64,000 nt of DNA, from the NCBI GenBank assembly GCA_034769895.1, contig CM068367.1, positions 317,563,986 to 317,627,985 on the forward strand, written 5' to 3'. The notes beneath the pieces were generated by a model. The model saw only the letters and a list, made by a program, of their open reading frames with translations. It was not told the origin of the DNA and searched no databases. Source of the stretch: Magicicada septendecula (lineage: Eukaryota; Arthropoda; Insecta; Hemiptera; Cicadidae). Shown here piece after piece: positions 9,108-21,677 of the stretch. The first letter of the stretch is position 1, and each line of letters begins with the position of its first letter. Made by a program: the position numbers and the translations under genes.

Positions 9108-11097
9108 TTATTTTATTGTATTATGAACATTTAATTATGTGGACAGCGTTTTGAAATGGACTGTTTATGACTGATTTATGGTAAATGATTAATTGGTAAT
9201 TTGGATTGTATATTTTGTATGTATGAATGTCAATGTATTTGTGTACTTTGCTGCTGTGTATTTTATGTATTTTTTTTATGTAAACTATGTACAGTAGAAT
9301 TTTAAATATTGAAGAATAATTAAGTTTGATAATGATTTTAAATGATATTATGAGATTTAGATTCAAATGGTTAATAAATGATTAAGCAGGTAATAGATTT
9401 GGATATTGAGAGGTATTGTTGTTAGTAGATAAGTGATGAATTTTCTAGTGGTATATTAAGGTGAAATGTTGTAAAGAGGTTTGGGGATAGTGATAAATAA
9501 GGACACTGGAGTTAGTTAAATAGAGTTAATGGGAGTTAGTGAGAATAAGAGTTGAGATACAGATAATATATAAAGAGGTGTTAGATATTTTAGGGACACA
9601 GTGGTTAGTGATTATATGTAGAGGTGAGTAATGTGAATGGTAATTATATTTGTTGATGGTGGTATTTTGTAGTAAGGATCCGGTGTAAGGAGTGATCAGC
9701 GTGCGACGTGGCAAGAGACAAGCATGCAGCGTTGTGGCAGGCGGAGCAATTTTGGGTTAGAGTGTTTGCCGATATATGGTGGAGGGCAAATGGTTAGGGA
9801 TGGATATGGCCAGGTAGGGAACATACATCCTTGTACAAAAAATGAGCGGTCCCAGAGGTTTTAAATGGGATTAGTGAAGGGGGTTATTATAGAGATATTG
9901 GTGTCATAATATGTAAATGGTTAGAAGCGGTTGTTAGTGGAAAAAAGGGGTAGTAAGGTTAGATTGACAAATGCCAAAATAAGATATAGAGAATAGTGAA
10001 TGATAGAGAGTCGCCCAAACTAATAAGGATAAAAGGGTTAGAAAAAGAAAATTCATGGTAGGAAGGTAATGTAACTGAAAGGTGAATAATAAGTTTGAAA
10101 TTTTTTGTAAAGAATCTAAGGAGATAACGAATGTTAAATAATAAAAGTTAATTGAAAGTTGATAATAAAAATGTTATAAAGTTCTACTACAAGTTATGTA
10201 AATATGAATTAAGTAATGTGAATTGTTCAATGTTAGTGTTCAATGTTTTATGATGTACAATGTTTTATTGTGTTTTATTATGTTGATGGTACAATAGGTC
10301 AGTAGGTTACTACAGGGGTAGTAACGATAACAATGTTAAATTTTAAAGAATTAGTAGTGAGATTGGTGTTGGTTATCAAGTATAGAATGATGATTCTGTT
10401 GTAAAGAAAAATAAGCGTAAAGAAAGATTAGTAAAGAAAAATAAATAGTTTTGAAGTGTTTGCCAGAATAGTTATATGTGTTGATTTTATTTGAAGTAAA
10501 ATAACAGAGATATTAGTTGTTGTTTGAGAGTTGAATTTGTTTTATGCTTAGTGTAATAAGATGTTTTCTTGTGGTAAGAGAAGTAAGTTGATGTTGACTG
10601 GAGTCAGAGAATTTGATAAAAATATACAGGAGTGTTGAAAATTGGGAAGGATTTATCTGTCTTAAATCTTGTTTTTTTTTGTTGTTTGAAAATTGTAGAG
10701 TTAAGAAAACCAACGCCTCAAAACACAAACCAATGCATCTAAGGGGAGACATATCAGTTGCGGATATGGAGATAGATAAGGCCACTATTTTAAAATTTTG
10801 TATTACATGTTTCAGAGTTTTGTGGTGTTGTGACCGCGGTCCTGCGCTGGCCGGAGCGTCAGAACAGGAGCGTTCAGTGCCTCATGGCCTTATGGTGTAG
10901 GGATCTCTCCGGAGAAGTCCAGTATGGTCAGAGGGTGCGATCAAGGATTGGACCAAGGGTAAGTGATTATAAATTTTTTATATATTAACATTACTGAGGG
11001 TTGTGGCGACATATCTAGGCTGATCCTTTTAGAACCGTATGAATGAGTCAATGAACATTTTTGTGTATCGACACCAAACCTTTCATTGAGGGGGTTT
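9108..11097. other. Internal non-coding tail of the pol-less LTR element
   Basis: About 2 kb of DNA rich in A, T and G and poor in C on the plus strand, full of stops. A GC-richer patch at 10840-10960 (around GACCGCGGTCCTGCGCTGG) lies in the short frame 10613-10900, which matches no family I know. The last bases before the LTR hold the polypurine tract GAGGGGG (about 11089-11094). Confidence 0.6.
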
Positions 11098-12312
11098 TGT
11101 GACAGTACATAAAGACCTATTACAATAACTATGGGATTAAGGGATCTCATATTGTATTTTTTATTATAATTATGAATGTCAACCAGGGCTAGGTCAGTTT
11201 TACCCATGTCCCAAGAAACAACGCATATTCAACAAGAGAGGAGTGAATTCAAGGTCACCGGTGGACGGGCGAAGTCTAATATGTATAATGGCGGTGTATG
11301 TGAACACAAACTATAAATATGAACTTTCGTTGGTCCACGAGGCTATGTCGTCATTATTAAACGCTGACGACATAACATCAAATACATACAAACCAGGGCG
11401 TTGGCCGTAAAACAAAAGACGGTGACGTCATGTACACTACCACTTACACAGAAGTTGCGTCTAACCCGTTCTCAGTCTGCATTAACAACTCAGAGCACAT
11501 ACACGCTCAATAGTGTAGTGGGCAGTTTTTGCCACAAAAATGTAAAATTTGTTTAAAAACTGTAGTCACAAAAGCAATCAGTATCAGTGGACAGTAAATG
11601 TAAAAATAAATTCAGTGCACTCAGAAAAGGACAGAATCTAAAGTTCGGCCGAACATCCGCCAACCAGCATGGGAGTCTTCTGAGGAGCGTCTTTACCACA
11701 TCAGTTTCAGGAAAGCCCTTTTAAATTATTCTAAATTATATAAAGTAAAAAATGAGCTCAAAATACAATTAATACCAAAATGTAATCAGTATCAGGGTAT
11801 GAAAGGTTTGGGTGAGTGTGTGAGAGTGAATGTTGGCCGGCTTTTACTAACCAATATCTGGGGCGTTGGTTTGTGTTGAAACATATATTAATTATTAAAG
11901 TTAAAGAAACAAGTGATTTTGAAAACCATACTGCAGTAAATAAGTTGTTTAAAGAATTACTTTCCAAAGAAAACAAGGCTATGTAGCAATGAACGCATGG
12001 CAAGAAGGTGGAAGTCATGAAGCCGCCATCTTGGTAATTGTCAATTGAGTAATGACTCTTATTATCTGTAATACGTAAACATTGAAATTTAAATAAAGCC
12101 TAATCTGTTTACCATATGTTGTGTGAATGGTCATTTCAGAAAACCTGACTACCTCTGCCTTTTCGCTTAACGAAACTCTGGACCCGAAAAACCAAATTTA
12201 TGTTAATAAGAATAACACATGCTTACACCGGACGTATGGTGGATATTATTTAAGTACAATAAAATACATGAAAATAATTATCAAATCTATTAGAAAATAA
12301 AGTCCGTTAACA
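11098..12312 (+). repeat. 3' LTR of the pol-less element
   Basis: Near-identical partner of 6631-7844. Differences cluster at the very end (AAAATAAAGTCC against GAAAGTAGAGCA) and around 11540-11570. Confidence 0.9.
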
Positions 12313-12705
12313 GCTGTTATCGTTTGCCATAGAAAAAAATTACCCTTGTTAAAACATAAACTGTTGCAGGTAAACTACCCCTTTCCCTTAACTGATCTTC
12401 ACCAAAAACAATAGGTCTTTTGAGTACTCTACAATTCAGGTCTGTATGCTAAAAATTATTTGATTCTGTTTGAATTTGTGCCTCTTATCGTTTGGCATAG
12501 AAAAAATTACCGTTGTTAAAACATAAAATGTTATAGGTAAACTACCCCTTTCCCTTAACCGATCTTCACCAAAAACAATAGATCTTGAGTACTCTACAAT
12601 TCAGGGCTGTATGCGAAAATTATTTGATTCTGTTTGAATTTGCGGTTGTTATTGTTTGCCATACGAAAAAATCTACAGACAGACACACACACATACACAC
12701 TTTTT
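12313..12705 (+). repeat. Core-repeat array, 2 units plus GACA/CA microsatellite
   Basis: Continuation of the array interrupted at 6630. After the second unit comes CTACAGACAGACACACACAC (12672 on), the microsatellite that in this family follows the core repeats. Confidence 0.8.
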
Positions 12706-12710
12706 GAAAA

Positions 12711-13140
12711 TATCGGTATGGAGAACCATACATTACTTCCATGTTCTAAGATTTATATTTAAAATCATTTTCGAAATGAAATATTTCCATAGAAACTACT
12801 TCTTTCTTCAGCCTTAACCACAGTACTGTGGTCACCATCGTATACCACCTCACGTTAGCACATTCGATTTTCACTGATGATGACAGTCCATAATACTGCC
12901 GAAACGTTTGGTTTTGTATAAAACACTGGACCACGCTAAACAGCCCGGGAAGGAATTTTAACAACACACTACTTCTTTAATGAAGAAATTTGTGTTAGTG
13001 GTTGAAATCACAATCAGAATGATCACAGTTGCACACCACTATGTAAATGGTGGGATAATTTTTACATAGTGGTGTGCAACTGTGATCATTCTGACACTAC
13101 TTCTTTGTTGCAGATAACGTAGTACCCATGACATATAAAT
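12711..13140 (+). repeat. A module, copy 2, interrupted by a foldback insertion
   Basis: Head at 12711 (ATCGGTATGGAGAACC). The core here is CTGATGA with CAGT/ACTG as the inner stem and GAAACGTT in place of GAAACGTC. The copy is split at 12977 by the 116-bp hairpin insertion and resumes at 13106. Confidence 0.75.
12978..13093. mobile_element. 116-bp foldback insertion with perfect 33-bp arms
   Basis: Arms 13015-13047 and 13061-13093 are perfect reverse complements (CAGAATGATCACAG...ATGTAAA), separated by 13 bp. The insertion is flanked by a 12-bp direct duplication, ACACTACTTCTT, at 12966-12977 and 13094-13105. The sister copy at 13983-14280 has one such site and no insertion. The 37 bp before the left arm (12978-13014) are unpaired. 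Confidence 0.85.
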
Positions 13141-13259
13141 AAAAATTATCCCCTCCCCTTTCAACAATCAATTTCATTTATAGAAAATTAACCCCACCTC
13201 TTCATTTCTAGATATTTCATCTACATTTCTACAGTGGATTATTATGATCTGATTTTCAG

Positions 13260-13980
13260 GATAATTTATTTATCAAAATGAAGTAGTTTACCCTTGTTAA
13301 AAAATAAAATGTTGCAGATAAACTACCCCTCTGTATAAACTGATCTTCACCAAAATCAATAGACCTCTATTACTCTACATTTCAGGGCTGTATGCAAAAA
13401 ATTATTCGATTCTGTTTGAATTTATGGCAGTTATCATTCGTCATGGAAAAATTTCTCTTGTTACAAAATAAAATGTTGTAGGTAAACTACCCATTTCCCT
13501 TAACCGATCTTCACCAAAATCAACAGGCCTTGAGGTCTCTACAATTTAGGGATGTTGCAAAAACTTATTTGATTATGTTTGAATTTATGGCAGTTATCAA
13601 TCGTCATAGAAAAAATTAACCTTGTTAAAACATAAATGTTGCAGGTAAACTACCCCTTTCCTTTAACCGACCTTCACCAAAAACAATAGGTCTTGAGTAC
13701 TCTACAATTCAGGTCTGTATGCTAAAAATTATTTGATTCTGTTTGAATTTGTGGCTCGTATCGTTTGACATACAAAAAATTATCGTTGTTAAAACATAAA
13801 ATGTTATAGGTAAACTACCCCTTTCCCTTAATCAATCTTCACCAAAAACAATAGATCTTGAGTACTCTACAATTCAGGGCTGTATGCGAAAATTATTTGA
13901 TTCTGTTTGAATTTGCGGCTGTTATCGTTTGCCATAGGAAAAAATCTACAGACAGACACACACACATACACACTTTTTGA
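13260..13980 (+). repeat. Core-repeat array, about 4 units plus microsatellite
   Basis: Same ~162-bp unit, ending with TCTACAGACAGACACACACA near 13945 and running straight into the next A module. Confidence 0.8.
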
Positions 13981-13984
13981 AAAT

Positions 13985-14285
13985 ATCGGTATGGAGAACC
14001 ATATATTACTTCCATGTTCTAAGATTTATATTTAAAATCATTTTCGAAATGAAATATTTTCATAGGAACTACTTCTTTCTTCAGCCTTAACCACAGTACT
14101 GTGGTCACTATCGTATACCACCTCACGTTAGCACATTCGATTTTCACTGATGATGACAGTCCATAATACTGCCGAAACGTTTGGTTTTGTAGAAAACACT
14201 GGACCACGCCAAACAGCCCGGGAAGGAATTTTAACAACACACTACTTCCTTGTTGCAGATAACGTAGTACCCATGACATATAAAT
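13985..14285 (+). repeat. A module, copy 3
   Basis: Closest relative of copy 2. The hammerhead-like core at about 14148-14190 has CTGATGA and GAAACGTT. It ends GCAGATAACGTAGTAC. Confidence 0.75.
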
Positions 14286-14439
14286 AAAAATTATCCCCTC
14301 CCCTTTCAACAATCAATTTCATTAATAGAAAATTAACCCCCTTCATTTATTAAAATTAACCCCACCTCTTCATTTATAGATATTTCATCTACGTTTCTAC
14401 AGTGGATTATTATGATCTGCTTTTCAGGATACTTTATTT

Positions 14440-15775
14440 ATCAAAATGAAGTACTTTACCCTTGTTAAAAAATAAAATGTTGCAGATAAACTACCCCTTT
14501 CTCTAAACTGATCTTCACCAAAATCAATAGACCTTGAGTACTCTACATTTCAGGGCTGTATTCAAAAAATTATTCGATTCTGTTTGAATTTACGGCAGTT
14601 ATCGTTCGTCATGGAAAAATTTCTCTTGTTACAACATAAAATGTTGCAGGCAAACTACCCATTTCCCTTAACCGATCTTCACCAAAATCAACAGGCCTTG
14701 AGGTCTCTACAATTTAGGGATGTTACAAAAACTTATTTGATTATGTTTGAATTTATGGCAGTTATCGATCGTCATAGAAAAAATTAACCTTGTTATCACA
14801 TAAAACATAGCAGATAAACTACACCTTTCTCTTAACTGATATTCACCAAAATTAACAGATCTTGAGTACTCTACAATTGAGGGATACATTCAAAACATTA
14901 TTTGATTCTGTTTGAATGTGCGGCAGTTATCGTTTGTCATAGAAACAATTACTCTTGTTAAAACATTAAAGGTGGCAGGTAAACTACCCCTTTCTCTTAA
15001 CCGATCTTCACCAAAATCAAAAGACCTTGAGTTCTTTACAATTCAGGAACGTATGCAAAACATTATTTTATTCTCTTTGAATTTACGGCAGTTATCGTTC
15101 GTCATAGAAAAAATTACCCTGGTTTAAACATAAAATGTTGCAGGTAAACTACCCCTTTCCCTTAACCTATCTTCACCAAAATCAGCAGACCTTGAGTGCT
15201 TAAAACTTCAGGAATGTATGCAAACAATTATTTGATTCTGTTTAAATGTGCGGCAGTTATCGTTCTTCATAGAAACAATTACTCTTGTTAAAACATAAAA
15301 TGTGGCAGGTAAACAACCCCTTTCCCTTAACCGATCTATACCAAAATCAACACGCCTTCATTCTCTTACAATTGAGGAACATATGCAAAAAATTGTTTGA
15401 TTCTCTTTGAATATGCGGCAGTTATTATTTGTCATAAAAATAAAATTACCCTTTTAAAACATAAAACGTTGCAGGTAAACTACCCCTTTCCCTTAACCGA
15501 TCTTCACCAAAATCAACAGGCCATGCGTTCTCTACAATTTAGGAATGTACGCAAAAACGTATTTGATTATGTTTGAATTTGCGGCTGTTATCGTTTGCCA
15601 TAGAAAATACCCTTGTTAAAACAAAACGTTGCTGGTAAAATACCCCTTTCCCTTAACCGATCTTCACCAAGAACAATGGGTCTTTTGAGAACTCTACAAC
15701 TCATAGTTGCAATGTAACATGACTTTCAATATTCCATGTTCCATAAGGAAATGGAAGTATGGTGATGGCAAAATA
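14440..15775 (+). repeat. Core-repeat array, about 8 units
   Basis: Eight diverged units, each marked by a variant of CCGATCTTCACC. The short frames here (for example 14584-14787) only reflect the repeat. The array ends in a hairpin-like TTCCATGTTCC...GGAAATGGAAG at about 15735-15755. Confidence 0.8.
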
Positions 15776-16088
15776 TCGGTATGGAGAACCATACACGACT
15801 TCCATGTTCTAAGATTTATATTTAAAATAATTTTCGAAATGAAATATTACCATAGAAACTACTTCTTACTACTTACTGCTTCAGCCTTAACCATAGTACT
15901 GTGGTCACTAACGTATACCACCTCACGTTATCGCACTCGATTTTCACTGATGATGGAAGTCGATGGCATTGCCGAAAAGTCTGGTTTTGTAGAAAACATT
16001 GGACTACGGCCAAACATCCCGGGAAGGAATTTTAACAAAAACTATTTCTTTGTTGCCGATAACGTAGTACACATACACATATATATAT
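15776..16088 (+). repeat. A module, copy 4
   Basis: Full copy from ATCGGTATGGAGAACC to GCCGATAACGTAGTACACAT, with a TA-rich tail into which an LTR-like segment has inserted. The open frame 15707-16093 runs through it by chance. Confidence 0.75.
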
Positions 16089-18452
16089 TGTAACGTAACA
16101 GAGTTGAGGTCCCCCAACGTTACATAAAAATTGAATGAAACATGGTCAAGGACCATATCCTGAATTAAGTTTGTTCAATAGTTAATGTGTTTGAGAAGTA
16201 CCTCAAGTCAAAAGAGGCAATGACTAATGTTAAATATAAAAGAACCAGACCAATGAATGATTGAATGTAATACAATGTTTGTTTTTGTACTGTAACATGT
16301 TAAGGTCTACAGAGTATTTATGTTGTATTTTGAAAATGCTAAAAATGAACTGATGTTGCTTAATAGTAATACTTCATCAATAATTATGTTTATATTTATA
16401 TTAGATTTGTCTTTATACAACCAAGTATAGTTACCAATGTTAGGCACTATACTAAGTTCTAAGTATTGTATAAAGTGGAATAATACTGTTGTTTTAATTA
16501 ATGTTTATAAACTGGGCCAGGAGGGTGACCAGTGTTTCATGTTTAACAAGTAGTTCTGACAATTATATTATAAATTAATGAAGGGTTCCAGAACCAGTTA
16601 ATTAATGTAAAAAAGTAACCACCAGTAAATTAAAATTAATGTAATTAACCATGTAACCAATAATTAATTGTACAGTAGGTCAGGTAAAAGAAAATTAAGT
16701 TAAAGAACCAAATAATGTTATAACGGTTGTAAGAAAATCTATAGGCCTAAATTCCATATTAGTGAAAGGAAATTAATACCTTTTTAAGAAACCCAGTCCA
16801 ACGAAACTCTGGTAAAACAGTTACTGTTTAAGAAGGAAGGTTAGGGGAGAATTTTAGGTGATTTAATATTAATCCAAGCATGGAGTATTTTATTGGAAAA
16901 GAGTAGTAATATTCTATAATGCCGGCTCAAGGATATATAGAAAACGTGGTTGTTAAGGCAACTAAAATGTACAGAAGTTGTTGATTTGAATTAATTCGTT
17001 CTGATTGTTACAAGCTATTAGGTTGAGATGGACCGATATATTTAAAAAAATATGAATAAATCTAGAAGAAATATGACTCAAAATTGAAAAACCCTTTTTG
17101 AAAAATAATGATAATTTAATGCTAATGAGTAATAAAAATTAAATAACCTTCCAAATTGTAAATGAATACAGTTAAAAAGAATTGAAAGCCTCTCACCTCA
17201 TTCACCAAATAATTCTGCTGGATTCGGTATTAAACCAATTCCTTATATAAACCGAAGATCAGTAAAAAGAATTAAAGCCTGAACTAACGGAATTATTGAA
17301 AATACCAAAAGACTCAGTTTGGCAGAAATAACCTTCATTGGCAGCAGAAGAAGCTGGGATCCTAATTTCATTTCACCGGGACCGAGAATTGTTAAGAGCA
17401 CAAAAGAAGAACAGAAGTCCGAAGATTTCCTGAGGGTTTACCAGTACATGCCACCATCAATTTTATTGAAAACCAGAGCAGTTTCACTGGATGAAGACGA
17501 GATAAGCTGATTTTTGGCCACTGTTTACAAACGTCCACCGCCAGTCGAAGTTTTTGTCGGATTGGTAAAAAAACAACCTATTTTAATTTCACTGTTTTTA
17601 GCATAAATAATTTTATTTTTGTAAATTGAGCAACCTTAATTATGCATTTTACCTGGCCTTACTAATGGTTCCAAGAACTTTACGAACCCTGGGATAAGAA
17701 TTATTTATTATTATTTTCATGTGTATATGTTTATAGATTTTGAGTAATTAATAATCGATATATTTCTGGGTGATCGATTGGATCGTATTATTGTTTTTTG
17801 AGATAACATGGACTGTGAAGTAATAGAGAAAATAAATAAAGTATCTTTATTGTATGAAATAACGTTGGAAGTTATTGCAGAATAAATACTATATGTAGTG
17901 GTTGGAATAATTTACAAAAAGATTGATTCAAACTCAATGAATACCTAACCTATAAGTACGCTTATTACAAGGAACAGCGCTCAAAGTTTGCAGCTGGTGG
18001 GATGGGAGATTGTTGAACTAGCTTGTGTTTAGTACAAAATTTGAATGGAATTTTCTACCATCGAGTGACTAGGGTTGACACAAATACCCCTTACATTCAG
18101 TCAATATTCCATACATATCGCTAATATTACACAACCACTGAAAATTAAGTTAAGTCTATATAGTAGTATGATTATAAATTCAAGGAACATAATTATAATT
18201 TTGTTTGCTTAATAATCTATTTTCCGAAGGTTTCATCGGTCACAATCAAAGGATATATTCGTTAATTAATAAATCATTAAAAAACGCAGAGAAAGCTTTT
18301 CGTCACTGACGCAACCCAAAGTGAGACTGTATTGAACCCCAGTACACACAGTCACATACTTGTAAACATTGTATTCCAAATTGGAATCCAACAGTGGTGC
18401 TTCCACACATCTTCATATAATAAAATAAAATAAAGTAACCCGATGGATTACA
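16089..18452. mobile_element. Possible solo LTR, about 2.36 kb
   Basis: The segment starts TGTAACGTAACAG and ends GATGGATTACA, bracketed by ATATATAT and ATATATAC, which fits TG...CA termini inside a TA-rich target. It is AT-rich. An odd GC-richer patch at 17283-17517 is open for 78 codons ending KTRAVSLDEDEIS, but it has no ATG at its start and no family I recognise. A 36-bp internal palindrome-like start (TGTAACGT...ACGTTACA, 16089-16124) is notable. The call rests on the termini only. Confidence 0.35.
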
Positions 18453-18472
18453 ATATATACGTATATATATAT

Positions 18473-20464
18473 TGTAACGTACCGCTTAATGTGAGGTGTT
18501 ATTTAGCGAAACGTCAGTCTGAGTCAAGCCCCAAATGTTGGGTTCGCCAAATCTGTAACGTACCGCTTTTTGAGGTGTTGTATAGTTAAATCCTGCCCCA
18601 CGTTGTACGCGTCAATTCTATAACGTACCGCTTTATTCGTGAGGTGTGCACTTGCGAAAGTGTTATTATATGCCTCACGCAGTATGCGTCACTTTTGAAT
18701 TATACTAACTGACGTTTTAACCGGTATAAATAAAGGATTTCGTTTATCTTGTTTTACTCAATCTAAAAGAAATCGAGAGTGTGTGATTTGGGGTCAAGGA
18801 GGTAATTTGTTCAGCCTTATTCAGAAGAGAGAGTAAGTATCATTATTGCCCCTCTGTTGTGACGATTCCTTCTGTATGTTGTGCTGAAATTTTCATTAAC
18901 TACCCACTACAATAAATTATAACACGTTATAATTCAATATTAATTTTCAATAATATGGCTTTATTGATTATTGACTTTTGTCTCCAGCCACCAAAGTATA
19001 GGTATCACAATTAATCTTTTTAAAAATAAAACATCATCTCGTCTTTACCGAGTAAACATAGATCTGTCTAAAGAACAAAACATATATGTTGTTATTTAAC
19101 CAATATTACGCTATAATAAAATACATCAGTTATTACATAATTCTTATTAATTCCCCAGGGTTCAGGGTGAAGTCTTTGTGTTATGAGAGTGTCAGAAATG
19201 GCTAATTGCTACGCTTTACAAACATAAAAAATTAATAAATAATTTTGTTTATTTTTTAAATGTTACATAGTTTCCGGAATTGCCGTAAGAGAGCAGCATG
19301 TATTTGTTTACTTTTGAAAGAAACATGATAAAATGAATATTTTTTCGTTCTATTTCACTATTAAAAAACGAGTTTTCTTCTGTATTTATTACGAAAAATG
19401 TTTATATTACCTCGCTCCGTGTTGTCCTTACTGGATTGAAGTTTTATTCTGTGACGAGGTACGTCTTGCGTTATTATTTCCTTTTCATTTTCGAATATTT
19501 TTCTGATTGTCTATTAGACGTAGGCCGAATTATATTGGATCCTCAGAATGGTTTCATCCACTGGTTTTTAATGTATAACACCTTTTAATTTGGATTCCTC
19601 AGGTATAATTTGTTAGTATTCACTTTGTTTATTACTCTTGCGTGAATTTCGCCTCCTCCAACGTCCAAAAAAGGTTATTTTTTATAATTTTTGTCGCATC
19701 GATTCTTCAACTCTCTGGTTCAGTTCAAAATTTTTTATCTTATATTAACAATACTTGTTATTTTTCATCACTCTTAGTAACACATAGTATTTTTATTATG
19801 TAGGCAGTTTGTGATTATTATAAATTTATATTTTTATTTATGGAAAATAATTCCCTTCCATTCCGGTTTATTTACTAATTTAATTCACATAATATGTTTT
19901 GGTTAATTTTTTTATGATCTTGTATATAAATATTTTATCATTTTATTATCATTAAATAAATTTATATATTATTTATTTAGTATCGAATAGTGTTCATACC
20001 CGGTACTACTTCCTGTTGTCCTTTCCTTCCTAGGATTATTTTAATTTTATATTATCTTTGGTAGTTAAAATTTTTATATCTTTTAAAATTAACCCTGGGT
20101 TTTCTTACAATCTAACATAATTATTTGAAACAATATAATATTAACTTGGGTATAACAAATTGTGGTTCATACAATATAAATTACAATAAATAAATAAAAT
20201 CACAAAAATCAATTAGTACTATTACATACTACTTCCATAGTTTTATCCTATCCAAAACATACAGCACAGTTCAGTAATACATTAATTTCACTTTGGTTTT
20301 TTCACCTCAATGGGTGCACTAGAACTCACTTCGCACTATATACCACTCGAATTGTTTATTATGTGGAGTGATATAATTAAATTTTGAGTGAGCTTTAGTT
20401 CTACCCATTTCTGACTTTTATTCTCATGACTTACTTTATTGGGACCGGGTTATGTACCGTTACA
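18473..20464 (-). repeat. 3' LTR of the gag-only element
   Basis: 1992 bp, almost identical to 24062-26053. Its inner U5 side contains three spaced copies of TGTAACGTACCGCTT or a close variant (18473, 18554, 18619). Confidence 0.93.
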
Positions 20465-20465
20465 T

Positions 20466-20485
20466 AAAGCCCCCCCACTAGAACA
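20466..20485 (-). other. Polypurine tract of the gag-only element
   Basis: Read on the minus strand this is TTCTAGTGGGGGGGCTTT, immediately upstream of the 3' LTR start TGTAACGG. It is the expected plus-strand primer. Confidence 0.8.
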
Positions 20486-21677
20486 AATTTATTTTAGTTC
20501 AACTTGTTGATAGAAATAAATTGTTGATTGGTTCAAGTCTCCTAATGATCTTGACTTTGTTTTCATAATAATGTTTCATTTCTGACTGATTATAAACTCT
20601 GGTAATTCAGACTTGTGGTAATTGTCGTTTTCTTACTTAACTCTCTCTCTCTTGGAGGCAAATTCATCAATTATTTCTCGGGGTTAGTGGTACTTCCACA
20701 TTTTATTTGATAAGGACTGGTCACACTAATCATATTAAAATTGTTTCAACACTCATTTCTATTTACTTTTATATACTCGCTTTATCAATTAAGCTTCTGT
20801 CTGCTATCTTCCTTCTATTTTCTTCATTTATACATCTGGAATCTAATATCACTCTTTTCAGCTATTTTATAATTATTATCCCTTAAATATTCAATTTCCC
20901 TAACATTTTTCCCTATCTTGTGCGGTGGTTCCAGTCGGGTGGCCACTCTGGGTCCATACACCGCTGTCCATCCTTACACCTTCTGAGACCAGGGGAACAT
21001 CATCCCTGCTCATAAAAATTATTGCCGGAACATTTCTACGGTCAATACATAAAAATAAAAAAATTATAAGTAGTAGTCAATTAGCGACTAGTACCAAACA
21101 CTTTTGGGATTCTTTATACTGTAGCTGTTTGTATTTATTTATATATTTCTTCTTCTCCTTGATTCCTTCTTCTTTTCCATTGAATAATAGCATATAACAT
21201 CATTGATAGGCCTTATGTTAAAATTCTTCTGACTTTACTTCTTGTGACATATTTCTCCGTATCATTTCTTCTTATATAATCTTCAATTCCGAGAAATTCT
21301 AATTTTTGTTATATTAATTATCATCCTCCTTCAGTTTCATTGGAGTCATTAAATTATTCTTGATTCTTCCTATCTGAGCACATTACCATCAATTGTTTTT
21401 GTTCATTTAATTTTCCTTCTGTTTGTTACCATTAAAAATATTACTTTTCCCTATTATTTCAGTTTAAATCAGTTATTTATAATTAAATTATATAATCTGT
21501 TCTTACATTTTCTTAGTGGTTTGTCTTTTTATTTTAAATTATATGGTTTCAAAATAACTTGAGTAAGATGTCCTTACATGTTTTTTATTAATTCTAATGG
21601 TTGCAAAATATCTTAAGTAAGTTGTACTTACACACTTTTTGAATTTTGGGGTTTTAGTTTCTTCATTTTACATTAGT
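20486..21677. other. Non-coding 3' region of the gag-only element
   Basis: About 1.2 kb of AT-rich sequence between the Gag stop and the polypurine tract. No pol motif was found in any minus-strand frame. The plus-strand frame 20925-21197 has no recognisable content. Confidence 0.7.

Larger units (their letters stand above)
6631..12312 (+). mobile_element. LTR retrotransposon without pol, 5.7 kb
   Basis: Two direct repeats of 1214-1215 bp (6631-7844 and 11098-12312) start TGTGACAG and end GTTAACA. The 4-bp duplication GCTG (6627-6630, 12313-12316) restores a normal core-repeat unit when the element is removed. A primer-binding site follows the left LTR, and a GAGGGGG polypurine tract precedes the right one. 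The 3.25-kb interior has one convincing reading frame (8025-9107) and no protease, reverse transcriptase or integrase. It must depend on another element. The LTRs differ at roughly 1-2% of sites by eye, so the insertion is fairly recent. Confidence 0.9.

Noticed and set aside
10613..10900. 95-codon frame near the 3' end of the pol-less LTR element
   Set aside because: No recognisable motif and unlike the rest of the element; too weak to call.
15707..16093. Family of similar ~100-130-codon frames through A modules (also at 27640, 33580, 43545, 46973, 47806)
   Set aside because: The frames follow a repeat that is better explained as structured non-coding sequence; many copies have stops or shifts.
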